A stretch of DNA of 64,000 nt from Helicostylum pulchrum (GCA_025677825.1 JAIXMO010000050.1:142380-206379); one strand, 5' to 3'. Shown: positions 22,130 to 33,488, counted from the stretch's first letter. The notes: generated by a model from the letters alone, not told the origin. Translations and numbers: made by a program.

Positions 22130-23884
22130 ATGACGGTTACTTATAAGGATGTACCTTTTCTGGAAGATTCCTTTGAATACGCTTACGCTAATAGTCTAAC
22201 TCAAAGTCATAGAAATAATTGTGGCAAAAGTTATCGAGTTAAAAGCTTTGGAGAATTACTTAAACGAGAATATACCAACAAAGTTACAAAGTATTAACTG
22301 GATATGATAACTTACAACAGTTTCTTACGGGCAAATATGACTATAATTTTTTTGACAGCGAGTTTGGAAATAGGTGGAATTGTGAGGTCATGACTGTTAA
22401 TAGATACCCGAGAAGGCTTAAAGAAAACGAGCAGTTTTTACCATTAGAAGAGTATATTTCATACAAAGAATATATTTTCGTAGTATTTTATATCCCAAAA
22501 AAATATTCAGATATCACACAAAATCTCTCAGTCTCGATATATAAAAGTCTAAAGGTATATATCTACACATACATACATATATATAAATTTCATTAACTAA
22601 TGAATATACATAGGAACATCATCTCCCGGAATGTCAATACGATATCTACAGAGATATAAGAAATAGGGTGAACGCGATGATAGAGGATGAATTTTCTGAC
22701 ATATGGGCCACGGCAGAACTTATAGGATAAGTTTAATATTTAAAAATCAATTAGATAATAAATCTAATAAGTTTTACATAGATCCGTAAAAAAGGAACTT
22801 GTAGCTGAAAAGTCTAGGGCAGTTATGGCAATTTGTATTCACTCGAGTAGTTTTAAGGCGGATGCCAAATTCCTGGACCCAGAAAATTGGGAAACAAGTC
22901 CATGTAATGTAGAATATATATCAAAGCTTCTTACAAAAATTGGCATGGAAAACATTGAAACGGATGTTAAAGCTAACCGGTGTAAATTTTATGATCCTGT
23001 GACAAAAAAAAACTGCCGTATTAGTACTGATTTAGGCCTAGTTTATGAAAGAGACGAGATAATTTTGGGTACTTTAAATTGGATAAAAGAGTTAAACCAT
23101 TAGTGGCTGCTATAACAAAATATGTAGAGGTTAATTGCATCGAAAGGAGTAAGTTTCTTTTTACTATTCAAAAGATCTATATCTTTTGACTTAATCTTTT
23201 TTTTTTTTAATAGCTGACGACTTTCAATTATTGGGTAGAACTAGTTACATTATCACGGCCCTACGTTTTTTAATGTGCGGGTTAAAGAACCCAGTTATCG
23301 TAAGTCAGCAGAATCTTCCTATTGAATGTAATTCTACTACCTGTCGATTCAATAAAAGCAATGATTGCATATTGGCTAAATTCAAGCGCGACTATATCCG
23401 GTACCATGATTGTATTCGTATTAAAAATTCGGTTACAGGAGAGAGTAATAGCGTTGGAGGGTTTCGGGAGAACTCAGAATCGATTATTTGGATTAGCAAG
23501 AATAATGATGATTTGGGTTTTCAAGTTTTATTCTTCCAGTAAAAATTACAGGACTATTTCTATTATAAATAGTGACGGCGAAATTGTAGGTTTGGATGAT
23601 GTATACAACAGAGCTGCCGTGTTTATTCAAGATCTCTTCATTATCTAAAAAAAAAATTCGTAAGTGATTATATGATATTCTTAGTTTGGTTAACTGACCC
23701 CAAATTATTTTTATAGTCATTTTTTTTTTTTTTTTTTTTTTTTTTTAGGATTGCTTGTATAGGTACTAAACGAAAGATTATAATTGACTATTTTACTGCT
23801 GCTAAAAATTCTTTGATAAGAGAAGCCAGTTTCGAAAAATTTTGTCAAGTCAATGTAATAGAGCAAAGTGTCGACATCCCTTAA
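22130..23884 (+). pseudogene. Cid1-like nucleotidyltransferase homologue, array copy 3 (catalytic Asp lost, frameshifted)
   Basis: Starts MTVTYKDVPFLEDSF. A frameshift near 22290 leads into GKYDYNFFDSEFGNRW. An exon ending ATAELIG is followed by the G-S intron, whose donor now reads ATAAGT instead of GTAAGT. The core continues SVKKELVAEKSRAVMAI, where the D-x-D should lie but no Asp remains. The third Asp position reads CRI. A frameshift near 23080 precedes KLDKRVKPLVAAI. The central domain contains the C-x4-C...H-x-C motif (23327-23413) and the PAP-associated domain (SIIWISKNNDDLG), with a further shift near 23515. The last exon begins after a 27-T tract and an AG acceptor at 23747-23748. 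It encodes the usual tail (FTAAKNSLIREASFEKF) to a TAA at 23882-23884. Several lesions make this a probable pseudogene. Confidence 0.7.
23327..23413 (+). other. C-x4-C-x20-H-x-C motif in array copy 3
   Basis: Cys codons at 23327 and 23342, His at 23405 and Cys at 23411 (CNSTTC...YHDC). It is kept although the catalytic residues are gone. Confidence 0.65.
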
Positions 23885-24008
23885 TTACCTGATAAATACA
23901 AGTTACACCACGTCGCGAATAATTTCAAATAAATAAATACTTTTTCTTTTCCCTTTTTCTTTTTCTTTTTCTGATATTTTTCTCTTTCATTTTATAAAGA
24001 TTTAATCC

Positions 24009-25802
24009 ATGCGTATCGAATCAGCTATTTTACTTTTAAAATGTATAATCCACTTTACGCAAGAACATAATGTGGTCGAAAAAAGTGATTTGAAGAATGT
24101 GGCCTTAGTTGTGACTTATAATGCTTTAGAAAAACATCTGAATGCTAATATGAGCGAAGAGTATGTCGAATGTTGGACGAATTTGGAGAATTATTTGTTT
24201 TCCTTATGAAGAAAGGTCGTAGTATTGCTAATCGAGACCTGGACATTAAATGGGGATATAATGTAATGCGCGGTAGTGTATATAGTAAAGATATAAATAA
24301 GCGTTTTCCACCGTTGAGACCTTATTTTTATGGCTTTAACTTGTTTATACTTTATCAAGAGCCGCAGGTAATACAATATCACGGAGCTAAATAAGACTAT
24401 TACGGATTTACCGAGAGACTTACCAGCGAAATTCAAGCTTGTTATAAGGTAAATACAACCGTAAAAATACGTAAAGCATTAAAAATTAATCTATTTGCAT
24501 GTTCTATTTTTAGAAAAATTCATTACCAAAAGAAGAATATCGAATCCGAGAAGATATTAAAGATTTTTTTAATGATGGATTTAAAGATATCTTTAACGAA
24601 CCAGAATTGTCGGTCGAGTTAATTGGGTAAGTAAATGTATCATATTTTAGGGTTATTTAAGCTTACCTTTTGTTTTTGATTACCTAAATAGATCTTCACA
24701 TACTCAATTGGCTCTTATGTTTGAGTTTATTTCCATGGGTATTCGTCTTCCTCAAAGTTGCTTTAGAGAAGGCGCGTTATTGTGTGACCATACAAACTGG
24801 AAAGATACCGTTTACGATGTACATTATTTGGCGAAATGTCTTCGAGAGTTAGGTATGGAAGCTACCTTACCTATACCACTACAAAACGAACTAGATTCAC
24901 TCACCATATCTCGGGAATACCATGTTCCATTGGAGTAGACGATAGTTTAATTTTCGAAAGAGATTTGCTTGTCTCTGAATATCTCAAGCTAGATAAACGA
25001 ATCAAGCCGTTAATAGTTGCAATTTTACATTTTACTAAATTACAAAGAATCAATAAAGGCAAGTGTTTTTTTAAAGATATATAGATATATGTATACATAT
25101 AAACTAATCAGATACTTATTAATAAAACAAAACTAGCTTGTTCCGTGTCAACATTGAGTTCATACTCATATATTCTCATACTATTGCATTTTTTGATGAA
25201 CGTTATAGACAAGCCTATCATACCTAACCTTCAAAGTCAATTAGATAACTGTAACTCACCCGATTGTAATTATTATGCTGAACAAAATATAGTGGGGACA
25301 CTCTATAATAGCAAAATTAAAACAGTAAATATTAGGTATCATAACTGTGTCCGTGTCGTAAACAAACAAACACATATTTACAGCAAATATGACAAGAATT
25401 ATGAAGCACGTACCGTTTGGTATACCGAAAATGATGATAATATGGGAGCATTATTCATCAATTTTATGGACTACTGCGCACGGAGAAAAAACTACAAGGG
25501 TATATCAATTGTTAATGGTGGTCCAGATCATGCTAGTTTTAAAGAAAGAGAATTAAATAAAGATGGCGCTTGGATTCAGGACCCATTTCTACTCGAAAAA
25601 AATATTGCGTAAGTTGACAGTTTTTTTGTTTTTAAAAAAAGTGCTGACCTGATTTTTTGTTTTACTGATTAGACATGGCTGCAAATTTTATTCGTTAAAA
25701 AATATTGCCAGAACATTTAATTCTGCAGCAGCTAAATTGAAACAAGGAAGCTCACTTCAAGATATTTGTGATATGGATACTTTTATTAATAATAAAAACT
25801 GA
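24009..25802 (+). pseudogene. Cid1-like nucleotidyltransferase homologue, array copy 4 (catalytic Asp lost)
   Basis: N-terminal region (IESAILLLKCIIHFTQEHNVV, ALEKHLNANM) is homologous to that of copy 2. A frameshift near 24195 leads into MKKGRSIANRDLDIKW, and an in-frame TAA lies near 24392. Exons then give the region ending SVELIG, the conserved intron, and the core SSHTQLALMFEF, again without D-x-D. A frameshift near 24890 precedes GIPCSIGVDDSLIFERD (third Asp position reads CSI) and EYLKLDKRIKPL. After an intron the central domain carries the C-x4-C...H-x-C motif (25250-25348). A good PAP-associated domain follows (TVWYTENDDNMGALFINFMDY, GAWIQDPFLL), and a last exon ends at a TGA at 25800-25802. 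The 3' half (25145-25802) is undamaged. Confidence 0.7.
25250..25348 (+). other. C-x4-C-x24-H-x-C motif in array copy 4
   Basis: Cys codons at 25250 and 25265, His at 25340 and Cys at 25346 (CNSPDC...YHNC). It has the longest loop of the four copies. Confidence 0.65.
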
Positions 25803-26182
25803 TAATCGCGTTTAGTTAACCCTTTTGATCGGCATAAGTAGTCCTTAATTTTATGCGACGATCATTCCCCCCAACACTTTGCTTTATCTGTCCCTTGAGA
25901 GAGCCAGATAGAGTTTTTTTTTTTTTTTTTTTTTTTGCTGATCTGAACGATTCTTTTTAGTGTCTCTTCAAAAGATAAGAGATTCTTTCGATTGGTAACT
26001 ATTTTCTATTATTTATGTAATGAGACCAATGTGAAAAACTAATATTAGATAAATTTAAATTGAGTTGACCATAAATTGAACATAATATGCAATGAGAATA
26101 AATACGTATTTTTTTTAAAGGGAGAGAGAATACTTTTTTTTTTTTCTTTTTTTGCTGTTTTTTTATAAATGTACATATAGTT
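25803..26182. other. Intergenic, convergent 3' flanks
   Basis: Separates the array from the convergent transcription-factor gene. It contains a T-run of about 20 at 25915-25935 and another near 26132-26151. No gene is seen. Confidence 0.6.
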
Positions 26183-26875
26183 TTAAGGCTGTTGAGAGTA
26201 ACCCCAAGGATTTAACAACAAACCCATCATAGACTCGTTTGGAGAATCAGGTATGACTGGATCCATAGGAAAGGAGGGATCCAACATCATAGATTGGTGC
26301 TGATTTTGTTGTTGTTGTGTGATTGGTATCATATAAGGTAATTGGGTATTGTTGCTCATCACAGGCGCTGAGAACCGGTTGTTTCGAACTGCCATAGCAC
26401 GTAGGTTACGAGGTGAAGGTGGTATAACCACGGAGGAAGAAGATGATGGCGGTGATTGCGAAACAAGTACACTGGAAAGGTCCGGTGGTGTAGAGTTGGT
26501 TAATGTGTGGCGGCGTGGGTTAATGTAAGGTCGTGAGGTACGGTTAGTTCGTTGCTGCGATGGTACAATAAATTCTCCTGTGGATGATGCGCTACGCCGC
26601 AGTCCTGTCTTTCTGGATATAGAGGTAGACAGCATTGGTGTAACAGGGAATGATGGGATCGTAGTAGATCCTCCGCCACTCACCTTTATATTACTATATT
26701 CACTGCCAAATTGGCTTGTTGTGGGTGAAGATGGCTGTGAGTAGCTAGTCATACGTTGACGCTGCTGTTGTTGGGGTTGTGGGTGTGATAGCTGTGTATG
26801 TGATAATTGAGATTGCTGTAGTGAGTTTTGCAGTTGCTGCTGTGGCAGTGCCTGCGTTTGTGTTTGTGCTTGCGT

Positions 26876-26919
<44 letters not shown>

Positions 26920-29173
26920 GCATTTGATAAAAATAGGGAGATTGTTGATATAGAGAACCTAAAGCAGGAGCAGATAATCGATTGTTGGCATAAGGGGATC
27001 TATTGGAGGTAGGTCGCATACGATGACTTATAAGTTCCGGAACAAAAGAGCTGCTTGATTGCATTACATAGTTAATATCAGAAGTAGGAAATTGAAGAGA
27101 AGATCTTGAGTGCCGTTTTCTTATGGTTGGAGTAGGAAGACTAGGACTATTAGGGGACTTCAACGAAGGAATAAGTGGAGATGATCTTGTAGATGATGTA
27201 TTAGAAGGAGAAACTATTGGGAAATCGTGTCTCTCAGTCCATTGTTGTTGAAAGTTAGTATCTTCTAATTCAGTAACTGGAGACTTGCGTGCCATAAGCT
27301 GTAGTAAAGAACTAGTCTTTTCAAACAGTTCGCTGATTTGATCAGAATACCTGTGTTGAAGAGCTCTTTGAATAGTAATGGCTACAGTTAAACAATAAAT
27401 TATTTGTTGATTACCACGAACTACAGTATAAAACAGATCGGGACCTCCCTTATTTAATAGATGATCAACCAATTGAGTGATGGTTGAAGCAGATGATAGA
27501 CAGGCAGAAATATATCTTGTATATTGGTTTTCTTCGGATAATGCGTATGGTCTATACAAGAGAATAGTAACAGAATGATACATTATATGAACAAAAGAAG
27601 TATGTACATTACTTTCTTCTATCAATTGAGGCAAATTAGCTCCTATTTCCAATAAAGTATTTTCCAGTAATAAGAATTTTTGTTGTTCATTTTGAAACAT
27701 TTCATTCGTGTCGCTATACTTTGCTCGCATAAATTCAAGTACAGCTGCTTGCGTGTGTATCACCTTGGATAACCAATAAAAATCCGAAACGGCATTAGAA
27801 TCACTACTTGATTCGTCGGAAAGGACGTGCGGGTATTCGACCGTGCACTTTTCTGTAGGAAACTGTAATTGTAAGCCTTGTTCGGTACTATACATATACA
27901 AATAAAATAAAAAATAAAAAATTAGTGTATATATATTTATTTTAGTGTCAATTACTGGGTATACCTCATTAAAACTTGGTAAGTGTATAGAGCCCAAAAA
28001 GTTCTTCTTTTCATTTCGAACTCGTGATCAAATGTTGGGCGAGTACTAGAAGAAGAAGGATCTTTGCAAAGACCGAGGTTACTAGACATTTGACCAGCCA
28101 GTTGTATAAAAAACTTTGTTCTCCAAAAGAAACCGGGGCGATAGATAAGTTCATGGTATTTGGCTAATAATAAAAGAGCTTGAATGGTCGATAATCTTGG
28201 TATATCAGAATATGCATCAATTAAACTAAGGGCTAATTTATAGTAGGACCAGCCTGGAGGATCGGTATTGTTTGACTTTGTTATGAATTTTGAAGAAACA
28301 GCGTAAATAGCGTTTAGTAATAAAGCTGAAGTATTTTGTTGAGTTAGAATTGACTTGTTGATAAATGGTATGGAGGCATGTAAGTTATCAAAATAAGACT
28401 GAATAAGGTCAGTGCGCAGAGTAGTTTGTAAAGAGTGATTTGGCTGTTCAGTATTTGAATTTTGTAGTTCTATACGATCTAGGCGAGAAGGGTAATCAGG
28501 TATATATAATGCATTTCCTATAGATGTTACATCAAGGTATGTATTACTTTCAATTATTGGATCTTTTTTTCTTAATTATTAATAAAATGTGGTATGTAAA
28601 TATATATATATGTATACATTAATACATACCTTTTGTTTTCCAATTGTTACTTAGTTCATGGGGTTTTAAATCATCGAAAGGTAGCTCAAGTGTTTGTAAT
28701 ACGGTATCAATAGTTTTTAATCTACTTTCGAATTGTTCTAAATATTGTTTTGGTGGACCTCTTTTTGGTGTGACATTTGAAAAGATACATTCTGTGGAAG
28801 ACTTTTGACATCTTGCACAAGGTTGAGCTCCATCACAACGTACCTGCACAAAAAAATTATCATTAGTCTGAGTTTAATATAATTGTGTGCTCAGTGAAAC
28901 TTGACGAGTTGATGAAAAGTAATATGCTTGAACAAAGTATATTGAAAAGGAAAAAAAAAAAAGGTACAAAAAAGTATGTGAATAGTTTACCTTTCTCTTT
29001 CTACATTCGTCACAAGCTCGACTCACTTTGTTTCGTTTAATTCCACTGTTAGAAGATAGTCGGTTCTTACGTTCCGGTAATTCTGGCGTGGGTGGTGATG
29101 AGTCGTCCATTCTGGCATTGTTTTTTTGTTTAGTACTCGTCTTCTTTATTTTTTCCCTTGTTATTCCCTCCAC
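26183..29173 (-). CDS. Zn2Cys6 fungal transcription factor with polyglutamine tract
   Basis: Roughly 1,000 residues in about four or five exons. A Zn2Cys6 binuclear cluster at the N-terminus is split by an intron at CRKRK/VRCDG. Its spacing is C-x2-C-x6-C-x5-C-x2-C-x6-C, exactly the Gal4-family pattern. A linker and short coiled coil follow (about 28630-28750). The fungal-specific middle homology region comes next (about 28560-27230), with segments such as SYFDNLHASIPFINK and MKRRTFWALY. The C-terminal third is disordered, rich in Ser, Pro and Gln, and includes a run of about 16 Gln. It is a nuclear DNA-binding regulator; no target can be inferred. Two in-frame starts are possible, 29173 and 29110. 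The second (MDDSSPPTPE) lies closer to the zinc cluster and is more typical. Confidence 0.85.
26877..26921. repeat. (TTG)n triplet repeat encoding polyglutamine on the minus strand
   Basis: About 15 perfect TTG/CAA triplets inside the activator gene. Such tracts vary in length between strains and can tune activation domains. Confidence 0.9.
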
Positions 29174-29206
29174 TTATTTTATTATTTGGGTTGTGAGAGG
29201 GGAGGT

Positions 29207-29244
<38 letters not shown>

Positions 29245-29799
29245 GTATTAATATAAATAAATAATAAAATTAAACAGAGACAAAAGAGTAAAAATGTTTT
29301 TTTGAAAGGGAAAGCTGTAAAAAAAAAACAGTCTGTTTCAGGCTGAGTTTATTTAAGAGAGGGAATAAAAAGAGAAAGCTCATTATTTTGGTTTCTGTTT
29401 ATACGTGGGGATCAAGCGTTAGCGCAAAACAATCAATCATTTTGTCGCCCGGGCCTTTCGTCTGATCGTGACTTGTAACTATAGCTTTTTAAGTTATTAC
29501 AGAGGTAGCTTCTCAATTAAAATGAAAAAAAAAAAAATCTCTTTTTTTTTAGCACAACAATGGAATTGTAGGTCTGTGCATTACCCACTACACTTTTTTT
29601 ATTATTATTACATTCAAAACTACATGATGATAAGCCACTTACATTTTTTTTCTGGCTTCTTTTTTTTTTCTGTGACCGTCATACAAGTGTTAATCGGTTA
29701 TTGAAAATGTCATAATTTTTGGAGGGACCCCATACCCTCCAATTCTCCTGTAGAGCAAAAAAGACTTTTGACAAAACAAGCTATTTTTTTTTCTGTATA
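29174..29799. promoter_or_regulatory. Divergent promoter region of the Zn2Cys6 factor and uL3m genes, with T33 tract and hairpin
   Basis: 626 bp between divergent genes. It contains an uninterrupted run of 33 T at 29209-29241, a nucleosome-excluding type of sequence. A perfect 8-bp hairpin (TTGGAGGG at 29719-29726 pairing with CCCTCCAA at 29735-29742) lies about 58 bp before the uL3m ATG, probably in its 5' UTR or core promoter. The rest is T-rich without a supported frame. Confidence 0.5.
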
Positions 29800-30862
29800 A
29801 TGTCCATGAGCTTATTCACAAAGTCTGCTTTTGCAGCTAAGGCTATGGGTTTAAACCCTATGCGTTCTGTTGTCGCTGCTACTTTTCATACCAGTTCTTT
29901 CTCTGCCCAAGCAACCCCTGCACAGTGGACTATTGATTCCATCCGTACTGGTGTCATTGCTAAGAAGAAGGGTATGACCTCCGTTTGGAGCGAAACTGGT
30001 GTTCGTATGCCTGTTACTGTTTTACAGGTACGGACTTTTTTTTTTTTTTTTTTTAATTTTGTAGAAAACTCGATTAGAATTATGCATTGATTTTTTTAAA
30101 AAAAATAGTTGGAAGATGTCATTGTCACTGACGTCCGTACCGAGGAAAAGCACGGTTATACAGCAGTACAAGTCGGTTGTTCACCAAAGAAAGAAAAGAA
30201 TGTACCAAAACCTATGATTGAACACTTCAAGTCTTTAGGTGTTGGACTTCGACAAAAATTATATGAATTTAGAGTTTCAAAGGACGCAGTTTTACCTATA
30301 GGCACAGAATTGACAGCCGAACATTTCCTTACTGGACAATATGTTGATGTTACTGCTCCTTCGTAAGTTTTTATTATTTCGAGAGAGAATTATTTTGGAA
30401 AATTGATGGGGGTTTTTTTTTTTGACATTTCTAGTATTGGTAAGGGTTTTGCTGGTGTAATGAAGAGATGGAACTTTAAGGGTCTTCCTGCTTCTCATGG
30501 TGTTTCTTTAACTCATCGTTCTGGTGGTTCCACAGGTCAACGTAAGGTAATGTATTTCAAAAAAAAAAACATGTTGCATGATTCGATAAAATGAGAGCTA
30601 ATATCCAACGTTTTTTTTATAGTGGCCTAGTAAGGTTTTCAAGGGTAAGAAAATGGCTGGTCGTCTTGGTGGTGAAAGTATTACAGTTCAAAGTTTAAAG
30701 GTCATTAAGGTTGATCCTACTTTGAACTTGGTTTACGTAAAGGGTTCTGTACCTGGTTTCGATGATCAATTTGTCAAGATTAAGGATGCTGTCAAGTTGC
30801 GTGGTGATAAACTTTTCCCTAAGGAATCTATGCCACCACCTTTCCCTACTGTTAGTAAATAG
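29800..30862 (+). CDS. Mitochondrial large-subunit ribosomal protein uL3m
   Basis: 277 residues from four exons, 29800-30027, 30109-30362, 30435-30546 and 30623-30862, all in frame. uL3m binds 23S-type rRNA near the peptidyl-transferase centre of the mitochondrial ribosome. Residues 1-40 form a basic, Ser/Ala-rich presequence typical of matrix import ([17 protein letters not shown]). The L3 signature follows: [13 protein letters not shown] near the start, [16 protein letters not shown] and the basic tip [18 protein letters not shown] around the third exon, then [14 protein letters not shown]. The ending [15 protein letters not shown] Pro-rich tail fits the family. An alternative ATG three residues in (MSLF) is possible. 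Intron 1 ends with a T7A8 tract directly before the TAG acceptor. Confidence 0.93.
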
Positions 30863-31775
30863 TCAACACCATTTTGTTTTCTCACCTCCCCGTCTTTTTT
30901 TTTTTTTTTGGTTAGCACGCACATAAAAATAAAATCAATAAAAAATGTAGAATAGAAACCCCCTCCAAATAGAAGTCAAATGATTCAATTGAATGCAGAA
31001 TAAGTAAAACTTTATGAGACTCTTAAAAACATGAATATGTAGGTTCATATTCTAAATTTTGTCGGTTTTGAAAAATCAAATGTCGCCAGTAAAGAAATAA
31101 ATGACTCTAACTGATTCCTTTAAGAACACCATTTATTTTATCATATCTTACATTGGACGAAAAAGTTTTTGTTGACAAAGATGTTCGAGTCGAATTCAAT
31201 ATTTGTTGTCCATTCGTTTAAAAAGATATATTTGTTATTTAAAGGCAAATGTATGTGTTGCTAACTTTTGCTTTCAACATCCACCAATTCATGCAATATC
31301 TGGATGTATGATGACTCCCATATATTATTATAGTTGTTTTTTACCACCGCAACTTACTTATAATATTCGTCGGGCTTGCTTGATTCCCCTAAATCAACAC
31401 TTTTTGACGGTTGATTCATCAAATTCATCACTGGGAGTCAAAATCATAATCCACAAGAGTTATCACAATCCACAAGAGTTATCACAATCCGCAAGAGTTA
31501 TCATAATCCACAAGAGTTATCATATTAATGAGGGCCTAATATTGCTTGGAAAGTATTCACTTCCGTATTAAAACTAATTCGTCGTGATAAAAGAGTACAA
31601 AAATACAGTAAAAAACTCCGTCCTAATAACAACAATTATGTGATATTGAATTTGTGCAGAAGCCGATGTTTAGTCCCCCCCTTTTTTTTCAAAACGGACA
31701 AATTTACCTAGCACAACACTGTATATGATTTTAAAAAAGATAATATTAAAAAACAAGGTCATTTTATTTACAGTT
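30863..31775. other. Intergenic with a 19-bp tandem repeat
   Basis: Convergent 3' flanks of uL3m and the cyclase gene. An open frame at 31203-31571 spans a tandem repeat and resembles no family I know; the 19-bp unit is not a multiple of three, which argues against coding. The remainder is AT-rich and featureless. Confidence 0.5.
31445..31520. repeat. Four tandem copies of a 19-bp unit
   Basis: Units at 31445-31463, 31464-31482, 31483-31501 and 31502-31520 follow the consensus CAYAATCCACAAGAGTTAT. Differences are limited to positions 3 (T or C) and 9 (A or G in unit 3). Confidence 0.9.
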
Positions 31776-32883
31776 TTATTTAATACATAAAGCGTTAGGA
31801 GGACTAGCAACACCGTTTTCCTTATTTAAAGGAGCGCTGGTAAAGAAGTAAGTGTAAACACCATCTTTAGTAGAATCTTCAGCCAAGGCTTCCAGCTGAA
31901 AGAGCTCACCAATAGGCATACCAAAACCCCCCAAGAATGTAGAGTCTATAAATAAAACATATGTTAATATACAAACTTTTTTGTTTTTTTAAAAAAAAAT
32001 ATTTCTTACGACATGAGTTACTCCAATCCTTTGGTGGGAAAGCTTCAAATGGAAAATTATCAGACCCGACCGCGGCAAAATGATGGTCCCAAATCCACCT
32101 ATATGTATCTTCACACGCTTTGACACCAGCACAAGAAGGAGAAGCAGGGTCATCTATATGGTCCATCACCTTATCGCCATACTCCATAAATGTCTTGATC
32201 CAACCAGTACGTACCAACAAAATATCACCGTGCTCGAAAATGACACCTTGAGCTTTAGCGACTTGGTCTAGCTCTTGTACAGTGATTTCGGTTCTTTTAA
32301 ATGCATGGAAATCAGGGTTATGTATAAGAGCCCAACGAGCATAGTCAAGTAAGACAGCGCGGCCGGCGATACCGCGGCGCGCCATGTGGTGAATAGCAAG
32401 TCGACCGTTGGACTCGGCCATACCACGAGCTACTTCAGATGTTTGAACTCCGTTATAAAATTGACCGGTGCTAAGGTGAGCAATGTGACGAAGACCATCC
32501 CATTGTGTAGAAGCTTGCGTATTAAAGTTACTGTAGCAGTCGTCAAATGCTAGATTTCCAGGCACAAGTTCTTTGTAGGTGTGGTCAATGTTGGTTCTTT
32601 CAAAGAGTCCGGCACCTGGGTATTCCAAATTCCAGTTGAGAGAGAATACAACACCACGCTTAATTGATTTAGCGGCCTATTATTTACAAATGTTAAAATT
32701 TGTAATTTTGGATTAAAGAGAATAATAAATATTTTTTACATTGGCAACTCGTTCTTCTGTTAATAAATTAAGTGTGCCCAAGTCATCTTCTTCTCCCCAT
32801 ACACCCCATGCGGTTTGTGGAGGGTATTTAGGATCTATAGGTAACTCATCGAAAGATGGGATAGTAATTGTTGTAGGTACCAT
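31776..32883 (-). CDS. Cyclase-family metal-dependent hydrolase (kynurenine formamidase-like fold)
   Basis: Roughly 325 residues from three exons, about 32883-32740, 32677-32010 and 31946-31776. It belongs to the cyclase superfamily (PF04199), metal-dependent hydrolases related to bacterial kynurenine formamidase. The start MVPTTITIPSFDELP and the motif DLGTLNLLTEERV are typical of the fungal branch. The metal site is visible as TQWDGLRHIAH, the fungal variant of H-x-G-T-H-x-D. GDILLVRTGWIKTF, VGSDNFPFEAFPP and a C-terminal GMPIGELFQLEALAED complete the fold. The substrate is unknown; many fungal members are annotated only as putative cyclases. The last residues LCIK are not a clear peroxisomal signal. 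The second intron carries a T7A9 tract. Confidence 0.88.
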
Positions 32884-33488
32884 GGTTTATAGGAAAACGA
32901 GGGGTATAAAACTTTTCAAAAAACAATCTCTTTTTATATTAACACAAAAATTAAACGCTAAATAAAAGAATGGCACATATACTGTGCGTGTGAAATAGTT
33001 GAGTCATTGCAAATGTTAAGTACACTGACCTCAAATGTAATTACCGCTTTAGGGAATTTGAACGCATATATTCGTATAACCTGTTTATGCAGAAAATTGT
33101 TTTGTCTGTACTATTATCTAACTACTTGAGTCTTCTTTTAAATATTTAGATATATTCCCACAAAATCCTTCTTTTCAGGTTGCGAACGGGTAAACGAACG
33201 GCGATAACCAACCAGAGGGGAGTCGAAACATATTGTTGATACATATTAAAAGCAAAAATAGTTTTTAATTGGCAGTGGAACAACCGTAAATTGCCCCTGC
33301 AGCAATATGTTGTAATCGTAATGGGCTACAAATACCATGTATGTTACGACGCTTCGTATTTGCTAATGTATACATTGTATATCCTTACGTGTTCGTATTA
33401 AAAAAGTAACCAGAGGATACCTCTTCCCCCATGCTTCTTTGTTTTATCACACAAAATTAAATTGATATATTGCAGTTTATTATAGTTA
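32884..33488. other. Intergenic, no gene seen
   Basis: Upstream region of the cyclase gene and 3' flank of the SWIB gene. Base composition is mixed, with no supported frame and no repeat. Confidence 0.6.

Noticed and set aside
26779..27012. Plus-strand frame rich in Val opposite the transcription factor
   Set aside because: It is a shadow of the polyglutamine repeat read on the other strand.
31445..31520. Four direct repeats resembling a CRISPR array
   Set aside because: The units are directly adjacent without unique spacers, and the organism is a eukaryote.
31203..31571. 122-codon open frame
   Set aside because: It runs through a 19-bp tandem repeat that is not a multiple of three, and no motif is visible.
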